From: Pseudomonadales bacterium | GTDB taxonomy: Bacteria > Pseudomonadota > Gammaproteobacteria > Pseudomonadales > Azotimanducaceae | Direction: 5' to 3' | Assembly: GCA_012103505.1 (NCBI GenBank) | Contig: WLWP01000007.1 | Location: 1-37,976 of the forward strand | Length of the DNA: 37,976 nt | Shown here: positions 31,543 to 37,976 of the stretch, one piece after another | Layout of the letters: the number at the start of each line of letters is the position of its first letter | Numbering within the stretch: the first letter of the stretch is position 1 | Translations under genes and position numbers: made by a program | Notes under the pieces: generated by a model | The model's database searches: none | Seen by the model: the letters and a program-made list of their open reading frames with translations, nothing else | Told to the model about the DNA's origin: nothing

Positions 31543-33589
31543 AGAACAGTAAACGCGCACCTATTTCAAACGTTCTACCAGGCGCTGGAGCAAAATCCTT
31601 AATAAACGAGGTATGCAGGCGCTGCTCATCGTCAGTCAGATTTTTACCTGCAGCAAACAGGTTCAAAGAACTATCGCCAAATGGCAGGTTTACGCTGATG
31701 CGAGCGCTCAAGTCGTCATAGTCTGAGGTGCTCAATTCTCCTGGAGAAACGTCGTCTTGTTCGTCTACGTGCAAGAAATCGACGGATGCGGTGACAACGC
31801 CAGAGTTAAACTCAACGCCTAGTCCATACCTTAATGGGGGTATTCGCGGCACGTCATCATCGCCGCTCACATCGAGCTCGGCGTTCACGTAGTCGGCCAG
31901 TGCTCGAACTTTTAGGCTGCCGGTTTCCCACTGCGCAACTTCAATATTGGTTTCTACATCAATTCCGACGAAGCGTGCATCGTTCTGTTGGAATTGAAAA
32001 ACAGGCAGTCCGTCCTCTTCGGCACCCGTTGCTTGTTCGTAGATAAAGTCAGAAAATTTTGTGACATAGGTGGTCACGGTGGCATCCCAAACCTCACCGT
32101 CGTAACGCAATGTGGCAGCAAGATTGGCAGCGCGTTCATTGTCCAGGTTGGGGTCGCCCAATTCAAAGGCGTTGGTCACCAGATGAGGACCGTTGGAATA
32201 AAGCTCTTCACTAACCGGGGCTCTTGATGAATAGTCTGCGACCAACCCGAACTGCCAGCTGTCTGCAATCGGTGCAACCATGCCAAGCGAGGCGGAGTAG
32301 GTTGTGAAGTCTTCGTCAGAGCTATTTTGTGGCTCATGCTTAACTTTGCCAATTCGTAGTCCACCTTCAAGGTCGAAGGTAGAAAAATTTCGCTCGGCTA
32401 CCCAGAAGAGCCCAGTGTCACGCGTGTCCACTGGCGGTACGAATGCTTCTTCGCCAACGGCTGAAAACTCGCGATCTGTATGTTGGACCCCCAAAACACC
32501 TGTCCATTGGTCCATGTCATATAGCAGTTCCGCACGCAGCTCCCATGCTTCGTTAGAAAAATCTGTTGCCACTTCACCATTGGGCTCGATTTCCTGGTGT
32601 TCGTAGTCATTGATTCCAAGCCGGATATTTAGCCCCGTAAACGGACCAAATGGATCCTCGAGGCCGAATTCCAGATCGGTTCGAGTTTGCTCTAGTTTCA
32701 GCAAGGGATTGCCTTCCGCTTCTTCTTCACTCCCTTCTTCTTCTTCTTCGTGTCCATGTCCTCCAGGCAAACCGTATTCTGAGTCGATCTTCCCCACCGA
32801 AACGCCGAAGAAGCCGCGATCAAATATATAGGATGCACCACCGGCATAAGACTTAGCATCGAATTGGGAGCCGGGCAGGTGGCCCCGGACTTCCTCTTCT
32901 TCCTCACCTTCACCTTCTGCCTCCTCCAACGCGTGCAATTCGGCCGACTCGGCAAATCCCGGAATCTCGTACTCGTCGCCATCTTTCCACGTCCCATCTA
33001 GATGCCAAGCGAATCCGCCAACACCGCCGTTAAGCTTGGCGGCTGAGGTGTTGCCATTCGTGTTACTGTCAAACCGCGTTTCGATACCCCCGGAAAGTGT
33101 TTTTTCGGGCACGACGTGTGGAATACGTCCGGTATGCACGTCGACGACTCCTCCTATGGCGCCTGATCCGTAAAGTAGAGTTGACGGACCTTTGAGCACT
33201 TCGATTCTCTCGGCGACGAAGGGATCTATTGATACGGCGTGGTCTGCACTCGTAACCGATACATCGAGCGTGTCTATGCGATCTTCCATAACGCGAATGC
33301 GTGGTCCCCCTAAGCCGTGGATTACAGGGCGTCCAGCCGTCTTACCGAATTGAGCGGAGTGAATACCTGGTTCTTTGGATAACGTGTCACCAATACTGAT
33401 TGAACGCTTTTGATCTAATTCGGCGCCTTGGAGCACCTTGGAAGCTTGGGAAAGACCCTCCCCTGACAGTGGATGCGCCACTACAACAATTTCTTCAATA
33501 ACATCTGGGGTCGCTTGTGCGACAGCAGTCTCTAACGACGCGAGGCTTCCAGTAAGCGCGGCGTACAGCAATATTTTCTCGACTTGCAT
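31541..33589 (-). CDS. ZnuD-like TonB-dependent outer-membrane receptor
   Basis: 682 residues from ATG 33589, preceded by GGAGAAAA. Signal peptide to about residue 25 (TAVAQA), TonB box region EEIVVVA (32-38), plug about 50-160 (IGDTLSKEPGIHSAQFGKTA, RPVIHGLGGPRIRVMEDRID, VLKGPSTLLYGSGAIGGVVD), then a 22-strand barrel ending in the C-terminal Phe. Residues 219-237 and 277-293 are Glu/His-rich extracellular loops (GHGHEEEEEG), as in ZnuD-type zinc receptors. Zinc uptake is the likely role, inferred from these loops. Preceded on the same strand by a small exported His/Cys protein. Confidence 0.9.
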   Translation of the reverse strand: MQVEKILLYAALTGSLASLETAVAQATPDVIEEIVVVAHPLSGEGLSQASKVLQGAELDQKRSISIGDTLSKEPGIHSAQFGKTAGRPVIHGLGGPRIRVMEDRIDTLDVSVTSADHAVSIDPFVAERIEVLKGPSTLLYGSGAIGGVVDVHTGRIPHVVPEKTLSGGIETRFDSNTNGNTSAAKLNGGVGGFAWHLDGTWKDGDEYEIPGFAESAELHALEEAEGEGEEEEEVRGHLPGSQFDAKSYAGGASYIFDRGFFGVSVGKIDSEYGLPGGHGHEEEEEGSEEEAEGNPLLKLEQTRTDLEFGLEDPFGPFTGLNIRLGINDYEHQEIEPNGEVATDFSNEAWELRAELLYDMDQWTGVLGVQHTDREFSAVGEEAFVPPVDTRDTGLFWVAERNFSTFDLEGGLRIGKVKHEPQNSSDEDFTTYSASLGMVAPIADSWQFGLVADYSSRAPVSEELYSNGPHLVTNAFELGDPNLDNERAANLAATLRYDGEVWDATVTTYVTKFSDFIYEQATGAEEDGLPVFQFQQNDARFVGIDVETNIEVAQWETGSLKVRALADYVNAELDVSGDDDVPRIPPLRYGLGVEFNSGVVTASVDFLHVDEQDDVSPGELSTSDYDDLSARISVNLPFGDSSLNLFAAGKNLTDDEQRLHTSFIKDFAPAPGRTFEIGARLLF

Positions 33590-33664
33590 CGAATTTTCTC
33601 CTCTAACAACGGGACAACCGAACAAAACCTGCTCGGCAATAACTTTCAAGAACTGTCAGTGCTG

Positions 33665-33928
33665 TTAGAGGTTAGGAGGTCCGCGGACGCGAGGAGACAG
33701 GCTGGGCGCGCTTGCGTTGCATGGAGCGCCTGTCGACATTTGTTCTGCTCTGACCGCAACGTTGGCTAGAGCCGTTGGATGAGATTCAGCAGCGGGTGTG
33801 TTGTCTGCATGCGCGCACACCAAACAAGACGCTGAAGCGTCCTCGGTGTGCATGTGCTGCTGGGCTAGACCTTGGCTTGCCAAGATCGCTGTCAGCAACA
33901 ATGCTAAGAAAAAACTATTTCTTATCAT
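33665..33928 (-). CDS. Small exported His/Cys-containing protein, partner of the receptor
   Basis: 87 residues with a clear signal peptide MIRNSFFLALLLTAILASQG and cleavage near LAQ. The mature part contains QHMHTEDASASCLVCAHAD and several further His and Cys residues. Comparable short periplasmic proteins with H-rich and CxxC stretches lie next to ZnuD-type receptor genes in other gammaproteobacteria, suggesting zinc binding. No Zur box was recognised in the spacer upstream. It is first in the two-gene minus-strand unit, 75 nt before the receptor start. Confidence 0.7.
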   Translation of the reverse strand: MIRNSFFLALLLTAILASQGLAQQHMHTEDASASCLVCAHADNTPAAESHPTALANVAVRAEQMSTGAPCNASAPSLSPRVRGPPNL

Positions 33929-34036
33929 CTGCTAGTCATACGATGGGAATGGTCTTGTGGATATGCTACCGGCTTTAGTCAAGTCTCACCAGAAGGTAGT
34001 TTCGGAACCGAATGTTTCCATCGGGTCTCAACAGAT

Positions 34037-34138
34037 GAATGTCCGCAATTGGCCGGAAGCTGCCTCTTGCAATGCACAATCACGAATTTTCGTGCGTTGC
34101 ACAACGCAAGGTCTGAGTTGTGCCCAGAGGAGACATTC
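34037..34138 (+). repeat. Full-length GGCCGAAAGC repeat, copy G
   Basis: TTGGCCGGAAGCTGCCTC, TTGCAATGCACAATC, a perfect apical hairpin CACGAATTTTCGTG, GCGTTGCACAACGCAAGG, TCTGAGTTGTGCCCAG. Outer arms GAATGTC (34037-34043) and GACATTC (34132-34138) are perfectly complementary. Both this copy and copy F have the GTTGTGCCCAG end. Confidence 0.88.
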
Positions 34139-34194
34139 GTTACTGGCTATCTGAGCGATTTGCTCTGTGCAGAGAAAAGCACAGATCGCCATTG

Positions 34195-34356
34195 TTAGCT
34201 CTTGCGTTCCTCCAACTTCCACGCAATGAACGTGAGAGCATCAACCCGCTCCTTTAGATGCATGATGTGTTTGTCTATCGTATTTCCGAATACTCCTAGT
34301 AGGCTCATCAAAAATACCCACACACAAATCTGCGCCAAAATATTTACTTGAATCAT
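34195..34356 (-). CDS. Small single-TM protein
   Basis: 53 residues: MIQVNILAQI, hydrophobic CVWVFLMSLLGVFG (TM), then a polar amphipathic helix DKHIMHLKERVDALTF, IAWKLEERKS. No recognised family. There is no strong Shine-Dalgarno (GAGTGAAAA before the ATG). The composition and the clear TM-plus-amphipathic layout make a real small membrane gene plausible. It is divergent from the GntR gene at 34566 but separated from it by about 200 nt. Confidence 0.45.
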   Translation of the reverse strand: MIQVNILAQICVWVFLMSLLGVFGNTIDKHIMHLKERVDALTFIAWKLEERKS

Positions 34357-34513
34357 TTTTCACTCGTCTTTTTTGCCCCTGATTAATAGTCCTTCTATCA
34401 CTGTCTGCGGGCGAATGCTATGAGCATACCTGCGGATTGAAGCTTTCCAAAGCAGACTTAGAGGTTTAGCTAGTTAGAGCACGGAACTTCTTAGTGATTG
34501 ATTATTCTGGCTT

Positions 34514-34544
34514 TATATGTACTATATGAACAGTAGTACATATA
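34514..34544. promoter_or_regulatory. YtrA-type GntR operator
   Basis: TATATGTACTA (34514-34524) and TAGTACATATA (34534-34544) are perfect 11-bp inverted arms around a 9-bp spacer, 22 nt before the GntR start. The GTACTA/TAGTAC arms fit the symmetric operators expected for YtrA-subfamily autorepressors. Confidence 0.7.
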
Positions 34545-34565
34545 GGATGATAAGTTCTGAAGATA

Positions 34566-34940
34566 TTGATCGATCTTGATGACCACACGCCTCCTTTTGC
34601 GCAACTAGTGACTCAGATCAGGCGAGCGGTTGAACGGGGAGAGCTCAAGCCTCTCGATCAGCTGCCGTCTATTCGGCAATTGGCAAATGACCTGCGCCTC
34701 AATCACAACACCGTTGCGAAGGCATATCGACAGTTAGAGCGAGACCGGATCACTGAGACGAAGGGCTATCGGGGCACATTCATACATTCCGAAGGAGCTG
34801 AGAACAACAAGCTGGATGTGCGAGCGCTGGCCGAACAACGGCTAGTGGAATTGATCGAGCAGTTCCGGGGTAACGGGCTGACGGATTCGGAATTTAGAGC
34901 TGCGTTTGCTAACGCCCTTAGAAGTGCCCAGAAAGACTAG
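34566..34940 (+). CDS. GntR-family regulator, YtrA subfamily
   Basis: 124 residues. The winged HTH occupies the whole first half: FAQLVTQIRRAVERGELKPLDQLPSIRQLANDLRLNHNTVAKAYRQLERDRITETKGYRGTFIH. It is followed by a short helical dimerisation tail, the length and layout of YtrA-type GntR proteins. The start is TTG at 34566 (CTG at 34557 is possible); no ATG is available in frame. YtrA regulators usually control an ABC transporter operon; here the only downstream partner is the membrane protein at 34951, 10 nt away. Probably autorepressed through 34514-34544. Confidence 0.88.
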   Translation: MIDLDDHTPPFAQLVTQIRRAVERGELKPLDQLPSIRQLANDLRLNHNTVAKAYRQLERDRITETKGYRGTFIHSEGAENNKLDVRALAEQRLVELIEQFRGNGLTDSEFRAAFANALRSAQKD

Positions 34941-34950
34941 AGGTATAACC

Positions 34951-35808
34951 ATGACTCCAGATATCGCGTTTTTGATCCTTTTTCTGATTCAAGCAGTGTT
35001 CGTTTCGCTCTATTTTCCATACCAAATAGTTCGCAGGACCAATGCCTTCATAGAAGAATTTCCGTCTGACGTCTATCCGCGACTGTATAGTTGGTCAGCA
35101 GAGAAGTGGCGACGCACTGCGAGGTCTTACCAAGTGGTCTGTCTTGCCGTGTTTGCTGTTGGCATGCTTATCTTTCTAGGATTTGTTTTCTTCGGCTTCC
35201 CGAATCTAGTGCCTGAAACAGCCTTGATCTACTCTGGCTTTACAGCACTTCAAGTCGCTTGCAACGTCTGGCGAGCGAAGATGGCAATCAAACGCCTCAA
35301 AGCCATAGAGTTGGAAGACCCATCTGTGCGACATGCTGATCTGGTGCCGCGCCGGTTAACGGATTACGTGTCCCCTTTCCACTGGGGCATCGCACTTATC
35401 TCGATGCTCTTCATGCTGGGCGCGGGCGCATTGCTTGCGATAACTGAATCCCTCATCCCACCGATTGTTTTTTCACTGTTGCTCCTGTTCTTAAACGGCG
35501 TTTTCTTGAGAAATGGACTCAAGATAGTTCGCGGCGAATTGCCCATTCCGCAGTTGGCAAGCGCGCTTGATATGAACGTCACGAGAAAGTTAGCGGTTAG
35601 ATCTGTCCCAGACACCATGATCAGAGTCAATCTGACATGGGTTGCGGTCGCGCTTGTCGTCGTTTCAGGCGCCCAGGACTTTGCGTTGGCGGTAGTCTGC
35701 GCATTGGTCGTCGCCAATGAGGCATATGAGCGCATTAAAGAGTTGCAGATTCGCGACGAGGAACTGTTGGATATGCAAGTGTTTGAGAACGCTTCTTCAC
35801 ACGGTTAG
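34951..35808 (+). CDS. Polytopic membrane protein in the GntR operon
   Basis: 285 residues from ATG 34951, with AGAGGTATAACC upstream; the frame's earlier ATG overlaps the GntR gene. Hydrophobic helices lie at about 4-24, 65-88, 91-107, 147-172, 178-190 and 234-258, with long charged loops between (RRTNAFIEEFPSDVYPRLYSW). No ABC ATPase or permease signature was recognised. Its position as second gene of a YtrA-type operon suggests a membrane-stress or envelope role, but this is inference. Confidence 0.75.
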   Translation: MTPDIAFLILFLIQAVFVSLYFPYQIVRRTNAFIEEFPSDVYPRLYSWSAEKWRRTARSYQVVCLAVFAVGMLIFLGFVFFGFPNLVPETALIYSGFTALQVACNVWRAKMAIKRLKAIELEDPSVRHADLVPRRLTDYVSPFHWGIALISMLFMLGAGALLAITESLIPPIVFSLLLLFLNGVFLRNGLKIVRGELPIPQLASALDMNVTRKLAVRSVPDTMIRVNLTWVAVALVVVSGAQDFALAVVCALVVANEAYERIKELQIRDEELLDMQVFENASSHG

Positions 35809-35919
35809 AGGAATACTGATGCCAGCTGGCTAGTTTTTCGGACCCAGAAGAGACACTTGTAATAAATCTCGTTTCGAATCGTAGAACTAAGATGTAACAC
35901 AGATTCACGAGGAGACAAC

Positions 35920-36612
35920 ATGGAGCGTGATAGCGCGACTTCATTGACGCTAGGTCAGGCCGCGTTGATTGCGGGTCTCGGTCTTCTGGTTATGACACTC
36001 TCGGCACCGTATGCGGAATTCTATGTATTTCCGAAAGTGCTCTTGCCTGATGACATCGATGGCACCGTTACCAACTTGATCGCGCATCGTGGTTTGTATG
36101 TTTCGGGACTAGCCGCCTTTTTTCTCAACTATGTAGCGGATGTTGTCGTTGCTTGGGCGCTGTTTGTATTCCTCTCACCCGTGAATCGTCAACTATCGAT
36201 GCTCGCAGCGTTATTCCGTTTGCTATACACCGCACTGGGCATATCTGCGTTGATGAATCTCTTTTCCGTAGTTCGTCTCCTCGATCTACCCCAATACACA
36301 AGCCAAGTTTCTTCTGGGCAAATAAACGTACAGCTTCAATTGCTGCTAGACGCATATCGTATCGAATGGGGTGTGGCCTTGATTCTGTTTGGCGTTCACC
36401 TCGTGCTCGTCGGATTCTTACTAGTCCGATCTGGGTACGTGCCTCGCCTTCTGGGTTATTTAGTTGCGCTAGCGGGACTTGGTTACATTGTTTATATGAT
36501 TGGGCTCTATGCTTTTCCTGCAATCAGTTTTGCTCTGGTGACGATAACGTTTCTTCTCGAACCAGTATTCATGGTTTGGTTACTCTGGAAGGGACGTCAG
36601 CTTGAGAGGTGA
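35920..36612 (+). CDS. DUF4386 integral membrane protein
   Basis: 230 residues with about six TM helices (roughly 12-30, 54-90, 92-108, 148-168, 176-196, 203-224). The pattern FVFPKVLLP..., LFRLLYTALGI, LLDAYRIEWGVALILFGVHLVLVGFLLVRSGYVPRLLGYLV, AGLGY matches DUF4386, a family of unknown function common in bacteria. The start ATG follows GAGGAGACAAC. It stands alone; the gene before it ends 111 nt upstream. Confidence 0.85.
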   Translation: MERDSATSLTLGQAALIAGLGLLVMTLSAPYAEFYVFPKVLLPDDIDGTVTNLIAHRGLYVSGLAAFFLNYVADVVVAWALFVFLSPVNRQLSMLAALFRLLYTALGISALMNLFSVVRLLDLPQYTSQVSSGQINVQLQLLLDAYRIEWGVALILFGVHLVLVGFLLVRSGYVPRLLGYLVALAGLGYIVYMIGLYAFPAISFALVTITFLLEPVFMVWLLWKGRQLER

Positions 36613-36616
36613 CCGG

Positions 36617-36680
36617 CGGCTTGTGGCCGAAAACGGACGGTCAGAATCGTTAGTTGGATGACCGGTTTCGAACCAGAAAA
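36617..36680 (+). repeat. Diverged repeat-family copy
   Basis: GGCTTGTGGCCGAAAACGGAC on the left and GATGACCGGTTTCGAACC on the right, 10 nt after the DUF4386 stop. The core hairpin is not preserved. Confidence 0.4.
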
Positions 36681-36756
36681 GACTTAGGGTCCGGTGTTCT
36701 CGGACATGAAGTACGGTACAGTTCTAAGTGTCTAAATTTCGATAGTGAGTTAGCTG

Positions 36757-37740
36757 GTGGTATTAGTAAAGCAATCGACTCTGGCAATCGCGTTGCTGTT
36801 TCTACTTTCGGCAACAGCAATCGCTGCTGACGTGTACCAATTGTCGGAGCTGAATACGAGGCAGATTGAATCGCTCGATCATGAAAACACCGTCATTCTC
36901 ATTCCGGGCGGAATTCTTGAACAACATGGCCCTTATTTACCTTCGTTCAGTGATGGTTACGTAAACCTTGATGATGCAAATCAACTCAGCACTGACCTTT
37001 CAGACCTAGGCTGGGATGTGGTTGTGTTTCCGATCGTTCCACTCGGATCAGGTGGGGCAAACGAAATTGGTAACAAGCAGGTTTTTGCGGGTACCTATGC
37101 AATTCGTCCAGAGACTGTCCGTGCAGTTTTTATGGACATAGCGACAGAACTAGGAGAGCAAGGTTTTAGGTATATCTTTATCCTGCACGGCCACGGTAGC
37201 CCATCACACAACATGGCGTTAGACCAAGCAGGCCTTTATTTCAAAGATGAATTTGGTGGTGAGATGCACAACCTATTTGGCATCTGGTCAACTAGTCCTT
37301 CGGAAGTAGTCTTGTCGGAAGTCGCGCGGCGGGAAGATGGATTTACCGTTCACGCGGGTGCGGAAGAAACAAGTAGTGTGTTGTATGTTCGCCCAGATTT
37401 AGTAGCTGATGATGTGAAGGCTGCGCCAATCGTCAAGGGTGACAACTTCACAGATCTAATGCGAATCGCTTCTGCAGACGGGTGGACCGGCTACTTTGGC
37501 AGTCCGCGCCAGGCAGACGCAAGTATCGGGGAGAAGTTAGCTAAGGCTCGCTACAAACACCATCTTGAGTTAGCAACGAAAATTCTTCGAGGCGAGAAAC
37601 TCACTAACGTGATGACGCATTCATCGATGGCGTACGGGCATCCAGAAATGGGTGAAGTGGTCGAAAAATCGCGGGATGAACACAGCCGAAGGGCCAAGCA
37701 GCAGCAGGATTGGATCAAGCGGAATAACGCTGATCTGTAG
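36757..37740 (+). CDS. Exported creatininase-family protein
   Basis: 327 residues from GTG 36757 (an in-frame stop lies two codons upstream). Signal peptide of about 23 residues (STLAIALLFLLSATAIAADV). The creatininase metal motif is GGILEQHGPYLP (Glu55, His57), with IFILHGHGSPSHN and VHAGAEETSS further on (second metal cluster). Creatininase-family enzymes are dinuclear zinc or manganese amidohydrolases, usually cytoplasmic; an exported form is less usual and suggests action on an extracellular or periplasmic lactam or amide. Substrate unknown. Confidence 0.85.
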   Translation: MVLVKQSTLAIALLFLLSATAIAADVYQLSELNTRQIESLDHENTVILIPGGILEQHGPYLPSFSDGYVNLDDANQLSTDLSDLGWDVVVFPIVPLGSGGANEIGNKQVFAGTYAIRPETVRAVFMDIATELGEQGFRYIFILHGHGSPSHNMALDQAGLYFKDEFGGEMHNLFGIWSTSPSEVVLSEVARREDGFTVHAGAEETSSVLYVRPDLVADDVKAAPIVKGDNFTDLMRIASADGWTGYFGSPRQADASIGEKLAKARYKHHLELATKILRGEKLTNVMTHSSMAYGHPEMGEVVEKSRDEHSRRAKQQQDWIKRNNADL

Positions 37741-37756
37741 TTCCTATGTCGACTTC

Positions 37757-37800
37757 GGGCCGAAGGCGACACTCTAGAGTTAACCTCCGTTAACAACCCA
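37757..37800 (+). repeat. Degenerate repeat-family copy
   Basis: TCGGGCCGAAGGCGACACTC on the left, GTTAACCTCCGTTAACAACC on the right, 17 nt after the creatininase-family stop. Only the left arm is convincing. Confidence 0.35.
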
Positions 37801-37862
37801 GCGCAGCTGCTTCTTTATCCGCAGCTGCAACATAAACTAGTCGTCTTAGCCGAGGGTTGCCA

Positions 37863-37976
37863 ATGATATCAATACGACGAGCTGAGCATCGAGATGCTGC
37901 AAGTATCATCGCTGCACACGTGCGATCTATTCGCGAGGTTTGCTCGAAGTCTTACACCCCGGCCCAAATTGAAGCT
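37863..37976 (+). CDS. GNAT-family acetyltransferase, 5' part
   Basis: From ATG 37863 the frame is open to the window edge (38 residues): MISIRRAEHRDAASIIAAHV, RSIREVCSKSYTPAQIEA. The pattern I-R-R-A-...-D-A-A-x-I...H..S..E.C...Y...Q is the N-terminal strand and first helices of GNAT acetyltransferases. Motif A lies beyond the window. There is no obvious Shine-Dalgarno apart from GAGGG. Confidence 0.7.
   Translation, partial: MISIRRAEHRDAASIIAAHVRSIREVCSKSYTPAQIEA

Noticed and set aside
33929..33965. Zur box upstream of the zinc-receptor unit
   Set aside because: The expected AT-rich dyad with a GTTATAATATAAC-like core is not visible; only loose partial matches.
1728..34138. CRISPR array
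   Set aside because: Copies are kilobases apart, with genes between them and no regular spacers or cas genes.
1..37976. Chromosomal integron array (repeats as attC sites, genes as cassettes)
   Set aside because: Repeats share orientation and often follow stop codons, which recalls attC, but they lack paired RYYYAAC and GTTRRRY core sites at consistent positions. Many units have their own promoters, divergent regulators and operators, and no integrase is present.

Overview
The window looks like a gammaproteobacterial chromosome segment, probably from a free-living marine-type heterotroph with moderate GC (estimated by eye near 50 percent). Supporting this are an OxyR/catalase locus, a ZnuD-like TonB receptor, LysR/TetR/ArsR/GntR/AraC one-component regulators, many GNAT, GFA, VOC and SRPBCC singletons, and a dense family of structured intergenic repeats opening with GGCCGAAAGC. 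The genus cannot be fixed from the sequence alone. No rRNA, tRNA, CRISPR array, transposase, integrase or prophage gene was seen.

Layout. 1-3750: end of an unknown gene, a RidA-like protein, a TetR regulator with a 26-bp perfect palindrome in front of a small membrane protein, a membrane-anchored coiled-coil protein and a coupled pair of membrane proteins. 3.8-9.9 kb: a LysR regulator, thioesterase, P-loop kinase-like protein, VOC protein, membrane-tailed GST-like protein, GNAT and nucleotidyltransferase, with decayed or tiny genes between them. 10.1-13.2 kb: divergent oxyR / DUF2061 / katA locus ending in a terminator. 13.4-19 kb: frameshifted GNAT, lipoprotein with a transglutaminase-type triad and TPR, an ArsR-SRPBCC coupled pair with an operator over the start codon, a membrane protein of a family found three times here, a GFA protein and an SDR. 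19-23 kb: TetR/P450 and TetR/(R)-transaminase-like divergent pairs, each with an inverted-repeat operator. 23-31.4 kb: small accessory genes, a FMN-binding protein, an alpha/beta hydrolase, a MetE C-domain-like enzyme, an AraC-GyrI regulator and a paralogue interrupted by one TGA. 31.5-34 kb: ZnuD-like receptor with a small secreted His/Cys protein. 34-37.98 kb: GntR (YtrA-type) with a polytopic membrane partner, DUF4386 protein, exported creatininase-family protein and the start of a GNAT gene.

How genes work together. Most units are independent local circuits: a repressor or activator beside one or two target genes, often with an operator that touches the start codon. The peroxide unit (OxyR with both redox cysteines, catalase) and the probable zinc-uptake unit are the clearest functional modules.

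The feature least explained by the genes is the repeat family. There are seven full-length copies, all in the same orientation, five of them downstream of plus-strand stop codons. Flanking arms differ in sequence but in several copies still pair with each other. Two copies carry the same 158-bp nested long-hairpin insertion at the same internal site, and there are about a dozen shortened or variant copies. This is the best candidate for an undescribed system in the window.
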